DNA from: JBKECP01 sp047974765
GTDB lineage: Bacteria > Pseudomonadota > Gammaproteobacteria > Pseudomonadales > Halieaceae
Direction: 5' to 3'
Assembly (NCBI GenBank): GCA_047974765.1
Contig: JBKECP010000018.1
Location: 1 to 9,406, forward strand
Length of the DNA stretch: 9,406 nt
Both the position numbers and the translations under genes were made by a program. Within the stretch, counting starts at the first letter, position 1. Each line of letters begins with the position of its first letter. Positions 1 through 6,593 of the stretch are shown in pieces. The notes under the pieces were generated by a model. That model worked only from the letters and a program-made list of their open reading frames with translations. It had not been told where the DNA came from and did not search any database.

Positions 1-474
1 CCAACTGCCGATCCAGTGCCGCCGGGTTCGCCGCGATCTTTTTGTAACGGTCAGTCGTCGTCGAAACAGAATCACTGAGTTTCAGCCGGTTGAGAGTGGA
101 GAAACCGGCCAGGGGGTTGCCGCGATCCTGCTCCCGTTCGCGGTGTTCACCCGTCAGATCCTGTTTGGCGACCAGCAGCGCCAGCACACTGTCCGCTCGC
201 AGCACATCGTGGTCGTTGAGATCCTCATAGCCCAGAGCCAGGCCATAGACGCGTTGAGCAACCAGAGAATGGACACTGTGTTCGAAACTGTTGGGATTGC
301 GGTGATCGGTGAAGCCCTTGGCCATTCGGTTCAGCAAGCTTATACGATGATCGACCTCCCGCAGCAGCAACCCACCGCCATCGGAGGTAATCCGGCCGCC
401 ATCGAAGTGCCCACCACATCCCGCCGTCCCAAAGCGGGAAATTCAAGTTGTGCGGGATTACACTGTGTATCCAT
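1..474 (-). pseudogene. IS1380-family transposase, N-terminal part, frameshifted and cut by window edge
   Basis: Read on the minus strand from the ATG at 474-472, the product begins MDTQCNPAQLEFPALGRRDV. The conserved IS1380 text then continues in a different frame from about 409 down to base 2. It includes FDGGRITSDGGGLLLREVD, DHRNPNSFEHS, QRVYGLALGYEDLNDHD, LLVAKQD and DRGNPLAGFSTLNRL, all characteristic of the N-terminal part of IS1380 DDE transposases. The two frames join at a G-rich spot (about 407-415), where one missing base would restore GRRDVVG-HFDGG. In the second frame a stop codon lies upstream of this block and no start codon lies between, so an intact N-terminus cannot be read. 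The catalytic part lies outside the window. Either the gene is inactivated by a 1-base deletion or there is a sequencing error; programmed frameshifting is less likely. Family assignment is firm; activity is doubtful. Confidence 0.82.
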
Positions 475-741
475 AGACCTCTGCTTTTTGTGCTCCGTAA
501 GTGCCTGTCAGTGCTTGCTTTATGCACCAGACAGAGGCCTGTTTCAATTCTACGGTGAGATTTGCGGGCTAGTGCAAGACCTATCAACCTGGCAATTAAG
601 ACGCTCCTCCTGTCTATCTAAATTGTCGCCCTGCAAAATTGACGGGATTTACGAAATGCCTTGATTTTAAAGAAATTGCAATCAACTTCGACAGACGCAC
701 ATCCCTGTGCCGCTGTTGACCCGGCAATTCATGTTGCCAGC
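475..741. other. Intergenic region between IS1380 transposase and recX
   Basis: No gene is supported here. The stretch lies upstream of the transposase start and downstream of the recX stop, so it should contain the outer end of the IS1380 element. I could not define the terminal inverted repeat, because the other end of the element is outside the window. A purine-rich AGAGG lies just upstream of the transposase ATG and is a weak ribosome-binding site. No clear terminator for recX is visible. Confidence 0.4.
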
Positions 742-1266
742 TCAATAGCAGGTTCCTTCATCAGACTCCAGCAGGTGGGTAAAGTTTTCGCAGTAAAATC
801 CCCGATATTGCATGAAACGCAACCGCCGGGCCTTGTCTTTAATATCAACCGGCAAGGCAGTACCAAACTTTTTACCATAAACCAGCCTGGCCTGTTCACA
901 CCAGTCCACATCAAGTGTTTCAATCGCTGCCTGAATAGTGCTGCTATCCAAACCCTTTTGTTGCAGTTGTCGTGACAAATGAACTGGCCCCCAACCTGCA
1001 CAAACACGCTGATGCAAGCAGTTTTGAGCATAACGCAGATCACTCTGCAAACCCTCGGCACTCAAAGCCCGCAATGTCAGACCTATAAGATCAGACTCGG
1101 TAAAACGCCGGGACAGCTTGTGATGCAGCTCCTGTTGCGAGTGTTCCCGCCGTGCCAGCAGGTCCATCGCCAACAGACGAATAGCCTTATACTTGTCAGT
1201 CTGTGAGCCCTGCGTACAAGAGTGATGGTCATTCGACAAATCTCTTGCAGATAAATCGTCAGGCAT
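742..1266 (-). CDS. recX: RecX, regulatory protein of RecA recombinase
   Basis: A 174-residue protein of the RecX family, which binds RecA filaments in the cytoplasm and blocks their extension and ATPase and recombinase activity. Diagnostic text is visible in order: RLLAMDLLARREHSQQEL near residues 29-46 (first three-helix repeat), a central GWGPVHLSRQLQQKGLD block, DVDWCEQARLVYGKKFG, and the C-terminal RRLRFMQYRGF signature. Length is close to the usual 150-170, with a somewhat long hydrophilic N-terminus of about 25 residues. The ATG at 1266 is preceded by GGGGTGG at a suitable distance. It lies directly downstream of recA on the same strand, the common bacterial arrangement. A 213-base gap separates the two genes, so recX is probably expressed partly by read-through from the recA promoter. 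Identity is secure. Confidence 0.95.
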   Translation of the reverse strand: MPDDLSARDLSNDHHSCTQGSQTDKYKAIRLLAMDLLARREHSQQELHHKLSRRFTESDLIGLTLRALSAEGLQSDLRYAQNCLHQRVCAGWGPVHLSRQLQQKGLDSSTIQAAIETLDVDWCEQARLVYGKKFGTALPVDIKDKARRLRFMQYRGFYCENFTHLLESDEGTCY

Positions 1267-1415
1267 TTTCCACCCCGCAAATAAAGTGATGTACGGCCTG
1301 GTTTATTCTTGCTTTTATTGTGGGCCATATACTGTTGTAAAAATAAAAAAACGCCGAAAACGAAGACGGGATGAGTGGAATCTGGCACCTGACTGAGACA
1401 AGCAAATACCACCAG

Positions 1416-1447
1416 GGCTTTGCACAATCATCCATAAAGGCAAAGCC
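1416..1447 (-). terminator. Possible hairpin between recA and recX
   Basis: GGCTTTGC (1416-1423) pairs with GCAAAGCC (1440-1447), an 8-bp stem with a 16-base loop, about 30 bases past the recA stop codon. No U-tract follows at once on the minus strand; a T-rich run occurs about 60-80 bases further on. It may act as a leaky terminator or attenuator that limits recX expression relative to recA, but the long loop makes a strong rho-independent terminator unlikely. Confidence 0.3.
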
Positions 1448-1479
1448 TGAAAGTAGCGGACAGTTAAAGTACTCTATTC

Positions 1480-2517
1480 CTATGCAGTTGCCTCAGTTTC
1501 AGCATTGTCTTCGCTACCTTTTGCATCGACAGTCGCCATTGTCTGCCTGCGGATTTCTTTTTCAATTTCATTGGCAACGGCCGGATTTTCTTCCAGAAAA
1601 CGGGAAGCGTTGGCTTTGCCCTGCCCGATTTTATCGCCTTTATAGGCATACCATGCGCCAGATTTATCAACCAGGCCGAGCTTAACACCCCAATCAATCA
1701 CCTCACCCATATGGTAGATACCCTTACCGTACATAATCTGGAACTCTGCCTGCTTGAAGGGTGGTGACACCTTGTTTTTTACCACTTTGACACGCGTTTC
1801 ATTGCCGACCACTTCATCGCCCTCTTTAACTGCACCGATACGGCGAATATCCAGGCGCACCGACGAGTAGAATTTCAGTGCATTACCACCAGTGGTCGTT
1901 TCAGGGTTACCAAACATAACACCAATTTTCATCCGAATCTGATTAATAAAGATCACCAGACAATTGGTTTGCTTGATGGTGGCGGTCAGCTTGCGCATTG
2001 CCTGACTGAGCAGGCGCGCCTGCAAACCAACATGGGAATCACCCATCTCACCTTCGATTTCAGCCTTGGGAGTGAGTGCCGCCACAGAGTCGACCACCAG
2101 CACATCAACTGCTCCTGAACGCACCAGCATCTCAGCCACTTCCAGTGCCTGTTCACCCGTATCAGGCTGGGACAGAATCAAATCGTCAACCTGTACCCCG
2201 AGCTTTTCGGCATAAATCGGATCCAGTGCATGCTCAGCATCGATAAAAGCCGCTGTACCACCGGCTTTTTGGGCCTCGGCAATAACCTGTAATGTCAGAG
2301 TTGTCTTACCAGACGATTCAGGACCATAAATTTCACAGATCCGGCCCTTGGGCAGTCCGCCAATACCCAGTGCGATATCCAAGCCAAGCGAACCGGTGGA
2401 AATGGCGGGAATGGCGCTACGCTCATTATCACCCATGCGCATTACCGTTCCCTTGCCGAACTGGCGTTCAATCTGGGACAGGGCGGCATCCAGAGCTTTT
2501 TGTTTGTTGGCGTCCAT
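1480..2517 (-). CDS. recA: Recombinase A (RecA)
   Basis: RecA forms ATP-dependent filaments on single-stranded DNA, drives homologous strand exchange and triggers LexA self-cleavage in the SOS response. The 345-residue product begins MDANKQKALDAALSQIERQF, which aligns with known RecA N-termini. An in-frame TTG six codons upstream is possible but disfavoured, because a clear GGAGAG site (2522-2527) is placed for the ATG at 2517-2515. Walker A GPESSGKT is at residues 65-72, and the catalytic glutamate lies in FIDAEHALDP (E95). The DNA-binding loop L2 is NQIRMKIGVMFGNPETTTGG. The C-terminus ends in an acidic tail (GSEDNAETEATA), as in other proteobacterial RecAs. Length matches the family (E. 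coli 353). An SOS box lies about 95 bases upstream and recX is downstream. No anomalies were seen. Confidence 0.98.
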   Translation of the reverse strand: MDANKQKALDAALSQIERQFGKGTVMRMGDNERSAIPAISTGSLGLDIALGIGGLPKGRICEIYGPESSGKTTLTLQVIAEAQKAGGTAAFIDAEHALDPIYAEKLGVQVDDLILSQPDTGEQALEVAEMLVRSGAVDVLVVDSVAALTPKAEIEGEMGDSHVGLQARLLSQAMRKLTATIKQTNCLVIFINQIRMKIGVMFGNPETTTGGNALKFYSSVRLDIRRIGAVKEGDEVVGNETRVKVVKNKVSPPFKQAEFQIMYGKGIYHMGEVIDWGVKLGLVDKSGAWYAYKGDKIGQGKANASRFLEENPAVANEIEKEIRRQTMATVDAKGSEDNAETEATA

Positions 2518-2521
2518 AGGG

Positions 2522-2528
2522 CTCTCCG
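2522..2528 (-). promoter_or_regulatory. recA ribosome-binding site
   Basis: On the minus strand the sequence reads CGGAGAG followed by four bases (CCCT's first bases) and the ATG at 2517. This spacing supports the ATG over the in-frame TTG at 2535, which would place the site inside the coding sequence. Confidence 0.7.
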
Positions 2529-2611
2529 TTAGCAAGTCTGTTCATTCAGACAATCAGTTGTAACAACAGTGTTGATAGCGCCGTATCCAGCATAACAACA
2601 CCTTCCATGAA

Positions 2612-2631
2612 TACTGTATATATGTTCAGTG
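2612..2631 (-). promoter_or_regulatory. LexA-binding SOS box of recA
   Basis: TACTGTATATATGTTCAGTG on the plus strand closely matches the gammaproteobacterial LexA consensus TACTGTATATATATACAGTA, keeping the CTG-N10-CAG core. It lies about 95 bases upstream of the recA ATG, where the recA promoter is expected. On the minus strand it is followed by TATTCA, a plausible -10 element; the -35 element is not convincing. This predicts LexA repression and DNA-damage induction of recA and, by read-through, recX. Confidence 0.9.
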
Positions 2632-2751
2632 TTCGGCTCAGGAATTGCAAGCCCCAAAACCAACAAATTGCATCATCTGCGATCAGAAATATCCAGTGTG
2701 CATGAAAACCATACAGGTCTGAATCAACAGGTCCAGCCATAGTGTCTATCG

Positions 2752-2787
2752 ACTCACAGACGAACTTACAGACAGACTTACAGGCAC
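2752..2787. repeat. Three tandem 12-bp repeats in the recA/nirI intergenic region
   Basis: ACTCACAGACGA (2752), ACTTACAGACAG (2764) and ACTTACAGGCAC (2776) follow one another at an exact 12-base period, with the ACTYACAGRC core kept in all three. They lie about 140-170 bases upstream of the predicted nirI transcription start. They could be binding sites of a regulator or simple low-complexity expansion; the sequence does not decide. Confidence 0.5.
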
Positions 2788-2853
2788 TGTAAAACCAATT
2801 AAAACAAGTAAATCGACATAATATTATTCCACATCAAAAATTACGCACTTTTT

Positions 2854-2870
2854 AAGTGGGTATACCACTT
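2854..2870. promoter_or_regulatory. Palindromic operator candidate upstream of the nirI promoter
   Basis: AAGTGGGTATACCACTT has 6-bp inverted arms AAGTGG/CCACTT around GTATA. Its centre (2862) is about 62 bases upstream of the expected start site of the promoter at 2889-2917, a distance typical of class I activators. The half-site TACCACTT recurs at 2933-2940, just after the predicted start. It does not match the FNR/DNR consensus TTGAT-N4-ATCAA. TACCACT fits the loose NarL/NarP heptamer TACYNMT, but the arms face the opposite way to the usual 7-2-7 site. Confidence 0.4.
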
Positions 2871-2888
2871 TGTTTCCATCTCGTTGCC

Positions 2889-2917
2889 TTGACCATAAAA
2901 GAGCCTGGGCTTATAAG
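2889..2917 (+). promoter_or_regulatory. Sigma70-type promoter for nirI-nirS
   Basis: TTGACC (2889-2894), a 17-base spacer and TATAAG (2912-2917) form a near-consensus promoter, each box matching five of six positions. A start near 2924 would give a leader of about 120 bases before the nirI ATG. No other right-facing promoter of similar quality is seen in the region. Confidence 0.6.
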
Positions 2918-3046
2918 AAGTAGCAAATCATTTACCACTTAACCTTTTGATATTCAGTGCTCACAAGATCTCATCCGCACAGAATCAAACATAGGTGCTA
3001 TACGAAAAAGAGGCTCCACTATCTGCCGCATGGAGAGAAACAGAAC

Positions 3047-4570
3047 ATGGTGAGAGAGCTACGCAATCAAAAACCGCACTGGCTGATACCTCTATTACTG
3101 GTATTGCTGAGCACTAGTGTCAATAGCTCTCCCGTATCGATGCTAGAAGTCAAAAACATTTTTGCCGATGCAGAAAGCGCTGACACCCTGTCGGGTGAAA
3201 AGCCGGTTATTGCTGTTCGCAACAGCGCAGGCCTTGCGCTGGGTTTTATCGGTCGCTCTCTTGAGCTGGCGCCTATTCCCGGTTACTCAGGCAAGCCAAT
3301 TGATCTCCTGGTGGCACTGGATACCAAAGGCCATATCATCGCCGTGCATATTCGCAATCACGAAGAACCTATTCTGGTTATCGGCTTGTCTGAACAGGAT
3401 TTGCATCGCTTCCTCGAACAGTTCAGGGGAGGCACCTATAGTGACAGATTCCGTGTCAACGCCAGTAATCGAATTGGTTATGTCGGCATTGACGGTATCA
3501 GCGGAGCCACTATCACAGCCATGGTAATGACACGCTCAGTGGCGCTGACCGCTCAACGCACCTGGGCAGAAGTGCAGGCGCAGGGGGCCAACCGGACCAG
3601 CGTACAGGCTGTCCCGGAGCCAGAACCAGACCCGATGGACAACTTGGCTGCCTGGCAGGACAAACGTGTTGAGATAGCCATTACAGTGATCGCGCTCAGC
3701 TGTCTGTTGGTCATTCTTTTTTTCCAGGACTGGATTGCGCAGCGCAAAAAACTGTTCCACGGGATGCGCATATCCTTTTTGGTATTCACTGTATTGTTTT
3801 TCGGATTTTATTGCGCTGCCCAGCTATCTGTGATGAACCTGCTGGCCTTTTTTCATACGCTCATTGGTGGTTTTACCTGGAGCAGCCTGCTGATGGAACC
3901 GGTGGCCTTTGTCATCTGGAGTTTTGTCGCTATCAGCATTTTACTGTGGGGGCGGGGTGTTTACTGTGGCTGGCTATGCCCTTTTGGCGCAGCTCAGGAC
4001 TTAATCAGCAAGTTATCAAAACGGCTCGGTATAAAGAACTATGAATTTCCACAAATGGTCCATGAGCGTCTGTGGGCGATCAAATATATTTTGTTGATCA
4101 GCCTGATCGGACTATCGCTGCAATCAATGGGCGATGCCGCCAGACTGGCCGAGACAGAACCCTTCAAAACAGTTTTTGTACTGCATTTTGAGCGATCGGC
4201 ACCCTTTGTCATTTATGCGCTGGTGATATTGTTCATCTCTGCCATCAACAGCAAATTCTATTGCAAATATCTGTGCTCGCTCGGCGCAGGGCTGGGTATC
4301 CTGACCCGTTTTCGCACATTTGACTGGCTGCGCCGACGCAACGACTGCGGCACACCCTGTCAGGCCTGTGCCGCTGACTGCCAGATTGCAGCGATCAAAC
4401 CGACAGGACAAATTATCGACAACGAATGCCACTACTGCCTGGAGTGCCAGGTGACGTACTGGGATGATCAGCGCTGCCCTCCTCTGGTGAAGAAACGAAA
4501 AAAACAGGAGCGCCGACAAAATCAGCAGAATCAGAAGAGCCAACAGATTATTGCCAGCTCTTCTGAATAA
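3047..4570 (+). CDS. nirI: NosR/NirI-family membrane flavo-iron-sulfur protein
   Basis: A 507-residue membrane protein of the NosR/NirI family, whose members support expression or electron supply of denitrification reductases. The ATG at 3047 is preferred over the upstream in-frame GTG at 2957, because GGAGAG lies at 3032-3037 and translation then starts directly at a signal-like hydrophobic stretch (residues 11-25). A periplasmic FMN-binding domain follows, with the flavinylation motif SGATIT (residues 152-157, acceptor Thr157). About five to six membrane segments lie between residues 208 and 415. They carry CGWLCP (C307, C311) and the variant CKYLCS (C406, C410). The cytoplasmic tail has two clusters of ferredoxin-like cysteines (C434, C438, C441, C445; C461, C464, C467, C477) and a lysine/arginine-rich end. 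NosR is usually over 700 residues; here the periplasmic part is short. NirI is chosen over NosR because nirS is next, 85 bases downstream. Confidence 0.85.
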   Translation: MVRELRNQKPHWLIPLLLVLLSTSVNSSPVSMLEVKNIFADAESADTLSGEKPVIAVRNSAGLALGFIGRSLELAPIPGYSGKPIDLLVALDTKGHIIAVHIRNHEEPILVIGLSEQDLHRFLEQFRGGTYSDRFRVNASNRIGYVGIDGISGATITAMVMTRSVALTAQRTWAEVQAQGANRTSVQAVPEPEPDPMDNLAAWQDKRVEIAITVIALSCLLVILFFQDWIAQRKKLFHGMRISFLVFTVLFFGFYCAAQLSVMNLLAFFHTLIGGFTWSSLLMEPVAFVIWSFVAISILLWGRGVYCGWLCPFGAAQDLISKLSKRLGIKNYEFPQMVHERLWAIKYILLISLIGLSLQSMGDAARLAETEPFKTVFVLHFERSAPFVIYALVILFISAINSKFYCKYLCSLGAGLGILTRFRTFDWLRRRNDCGTPCQACAADCQIAAIKPTGQIIDNECHYCLECQVTYWDDQRCPPLVKKRKKQERRQNQQNQKSQQIIASSSE

Positions 4571-4598
4571 TCAAGACACAAGTATCTGGAAGCAACAT

Positions 4599-4632
4599 CA
4601 CGGGTAACCGTGTAAACCGGGTGGGATCACCC
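4599..4632 (+). promoter_or_regulatory. Two short hairpins in the nirI-nirS gap
   Basis: CACGGGTAACCGTG (4599-4612) folds as a 5-bp stem closed by GTAA, a GNRA-type tetraloop. GGGTGGGATCACCC (4619-4632) folds as a second 5-bp stem with loop GGAT, or alternatively as GTGGG/CCCAC shifted by two bases. Both lie just before the nirS ribosome-binding site (AAGGGAG, 4642-4648). Possible roles are mRNA processing or 5'-end stabilisation that raises nirS over nirI. No U-tract is present, so they are not a terminator. Confidence 0.35.
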
Positions 4633-4655
4633 CACTCAAACAAGGGAGACCAACC

Positions 4656-6398
4656 ATGAAGCAAGTAAAAACAGGGGTCAGGCACAGCCTGGCATTTGTG
4701 GGTCTGTTAGCGGGTGCCAGCCTACTCGGCCCCCAGGCTCTGGCACAGGGGACAGTGGATCACCCCAATGTCACTCAGGGCGAGCTGGCCTACAAAGGGG
4801 CACCCACGCCCAGCGGCAAGGAGTTGAAGCGGGTTATCAGCCCCGGTGCACCTGACATGACGCAAACCGAGTTTGATGTCGCCACCAAACTCTACTTTGA
4901 ACGCTGCGCAGGCTGTCACGGTGTCTTGCGCAAAGGTGCAACCGGCAAGCCACTGACACCAGACATCACCCAGGAGCGCGGCACCGAGTTTTTAAAGGCG
5001 CTCATCACCTACGGCTCTCCGGCCGGTATGCCTAACTGGGGTACCTCTGGCGATTTCACCGATGAGCAGATCGACATCATGGCCCGCTTCCTTCAGCACG
5101 AACCACCGGCTCCGCCCGAGTGGGGCATGCAGGAAATGATGGATACCTGGAAGGTGTATGTACCTGAGAGCGAACGCCCCAAAAAGCAGCAGCACAAGTA
5201 CAATATCGACAATATCTTCTCCGTGACACTGCGCGATGCCGGTCAGGTGGCTCTTATTGATGGTGACAGCAAGAAAATTATCAATATCCTGAATACAGGC
5301 TATGCAGTCCATATTTCACGAGCAGCACATTCTGGCCGTTATGTGTATGTTATCGGTCGCGATGCCAAGGTAGACATGATCGATCTCTACATGAATCCAC
5401 CCAAAATTGTCGCTACGATAAAAGTTGGCCTGGAAGCACGTTCTGTTGAAACATCCAAATTCAAGGGATATGAAGATAAAATTGCCATTGCCGGTTCTTA
5501 CTGGCCACCGCAGTTTGTATTAATGGATGGCCCAACCCTGAAGCCAATCAAAATTGTATCGACTCGCGGCATGACCGTAGACACGCAGGAATACCATCCG
5601 GAACCCCGTGTGGCAGCAATTGTAGCTTCTCATGAACATCCCGAGTTTATCGTCAATGTAAAAGAAACCGGCAAAATCCTGCTGGTCGACTACTCCGATC
5701 TTGAAGCATTGTCGATCACCTCACTGGATGCAGCGCGTTTTCTGCATGACGGCGGCTGGGATGCAAGCAAACGCTACTTCCTGACGGCAGCCAACAATTC
5801 TGACAAGATTGCAGTTGTTGACTCCAGGGAACGGAAGATTGTCGCACTGGTTGATGCCACCAAGATCCCCCACCCCGGACGTGGTGCCAACATTGTTGAC
5901 CCCAAATTCGGGCCTGTCTGGGTAACCTCTGCATTGGGCAATGAGAACATCACCTTCATTGGCACTGACCCCGAAGGGCACCCAAAATCCGCCTGGAAGC
6001 CTGTTCGCATTATCAAGGCACAAGGCGGCGGCTCACTCTTCGTGAAAAGCCATCCGAAATCCAGGAACCTCTGGGTAGACAACACACTGCACCCCGATGC
6101 AAAAGTGAGTCAGACTATTGCTGTCTATGATATCAACAATCTTGACGCCGGCTATGAAGTGCTGCCCATTGCCAAATGGGCCGACGTCGGTGAAGGTCCG
6201 GCTCGTATAGTACAACCGGAATACAATGCCGCTGGTGACGAGGTCTGGTTCTCCGTCTGGAACGGTAAAACCGACACCTCTGCCATTGTTGTTGTTGATG
6301 ACAAAACCCGCAAGTTGAAAAAAGTCATCAAGGACAAGCGACTGGTAACCCCGACAGGTAAATTTAATATTTACAATACCCGTAAGGATATTTATTGA
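4656..6398 (+). CDS. nirS: Cytochrome cd1 nitrite reductase (NO-forming)
   Basis: A 580-residue periplasmic homodimeric enzyme that reduces nitrite to nitric oxide in denitrification, taking electrons from cytochrome c or a cupredoxin. A Sec signal peptide ends near residue 30 (PQALA|QG). The cytochrome c domain has CAGCH (C84, C87, H88), with Met125 in SPAGMPNW as sixth ligand; the 37-residue spacing equals that of the Pseudomonas aeruginosa enzyme. The eight-bladed heme d1 propeller follows. It contains the proximal ligand His219 (GYAVHIS) and the distal-pocket pair His364 (FLHDGG) and His406 (PHPGRG), which match P. aeruginosa His182, His327 and His369. The C-terminus (TGKFNIYNTRKDIY) is typical. 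All key residues are present, so it should be functional if heme d1 is supplied. AAGGGAG at 4642-4648 sets the start. It probably shares a transcript with nirI and ends at the terminator at 6411. Confidence 0.98.
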   Translation: MKQVKTGVRHSLAFVGLLAGASLLGPQALAQGTVDHPNVTQGELAYKGAPTPSGKELKRVISPGAPDMTQTEFDVATKLYFERCAGCHGVLRKGATGKPLTPDITQERGTEFLKALITYGSPAGMPNWGTSGDFTDEQIDIMARFLQHEPPAPPEWGMQEMMDTWKVYVPESERPKKQQHKYNIDNIFSVTLRDAGQVALIDGDSKKIINILNTGYAVHISRAAHSGRYVYVIGRDAKVDMIDLYMNPPKIVATIKVGLEARSVETSKFKGYEDKIAIAGSYWPPQFVLMDGPTLKPIKIVSTRGMTVDTQEYHPEPRVAAIVASHEHPEFIVNVKETGKILLVDYSDLEALSITSLDAARFLHDGGWDASKRYFLTAANNSDKIAVVDSRERKIVALVDATKIPHPGRGANIVDPKFGPVWVTSALGNENITFIGTDPEGHPKSAWKPVRIIKAQGGGSLFVKSHPKSRNLWVDNTLHPDAKVSQTIAVYDINNLDAGYEVLPIAKWADVGEGPARIVQPEYNAAGDEVWFSVWNGKTDTSAIVVVDDKTRKLKKVIKDKRLVTPTGKFNIYNTRKDIY

Positions 6399-6410
6399 TC
6401 TCTGATTGAC

Positions 6411-6439
6411 AAACCGGCCTCTTATGAGGCCGGTTTTTT
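6411..6439 (+). terminator. Rho-independent terminator of nirS
   Basis: AAACCGGCCTC (6411-6421) pairs perfectly with GAGGCCGGTTT (6426-6436) around a TTAT loop, and a T-run continues from it. It lies 12 bases after the nirS stop codon, so nirS closes its transcription unit and no further nir gene is co-transcribed. The stem has A/T runs on both sides and could also stop leftward transcription from the accessory region. Confidence 0.95.
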
Positions 6440-6503
6440 ACTCCAAAAATCATAAAAACACTGCAAATCCCCATACTCTTCCCCTCTTTCCAATATTGAA
6501 AGA

Positions 6504-6593
6504 GTTATTGTGCACCCAGGTGTAGATGTCCATCGGATTGTGGTTCAGCTCGGCGGCGAGGTTGGCAATACCGTCTGTGAGCGGGGCTTCCAC
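6504..6593 (-). pseudogene. Fragment of a transglutaminase-like large-protein gene
   Basis: On the minus strand this reads as 30 uninterrupted codons containing LTDGIANLAAELNHNPMDIY and TWVHNN. This resembles the segment at the start of the transglutaminase-like core (LAAEL-x-NP-x-x-IY-x-x-VxNN) found in very large bacterial secreted proteins of the same type as the gene at the right edge of this window. Resemblance stops after NN at about 6504. On the other side the fragment ends exactly at the IS66-type end at 6594. It is therefore a decayed piece of a second copy of such a gene, in the same orientation as the right-edge copy. Family recognition is from memory of the motif. Confidence 0.6.

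Noticed and set aside
143..664. Plus-strand open frame of 173 codons
   Set aside because: Most of it is the complement of the IS1380 transposase coding sequence; the rest is intergenic with no family resemblance.
2546..2740. Small minus-strand frame upstream of recA
   Set aside because: It covers the recA promoter and SOS box, and has no ribosome-binding site or recognisable product.
2889..2902. TTGACCATAAAAGA as an FNR/DNR site
   Set aside because: The second half-site is absent, and the sequence is better explained as the -35 box of a sigma70-type promoter with TATAAG 17 bases on.
2947..2960. TTGATATTCAGTGC as an FNR/DNR site
   Set aside because: Only the first half (TTGAT) fits; the second half AGTGC does not match ATCAA, and it lies downstream of the predicted transcription start.
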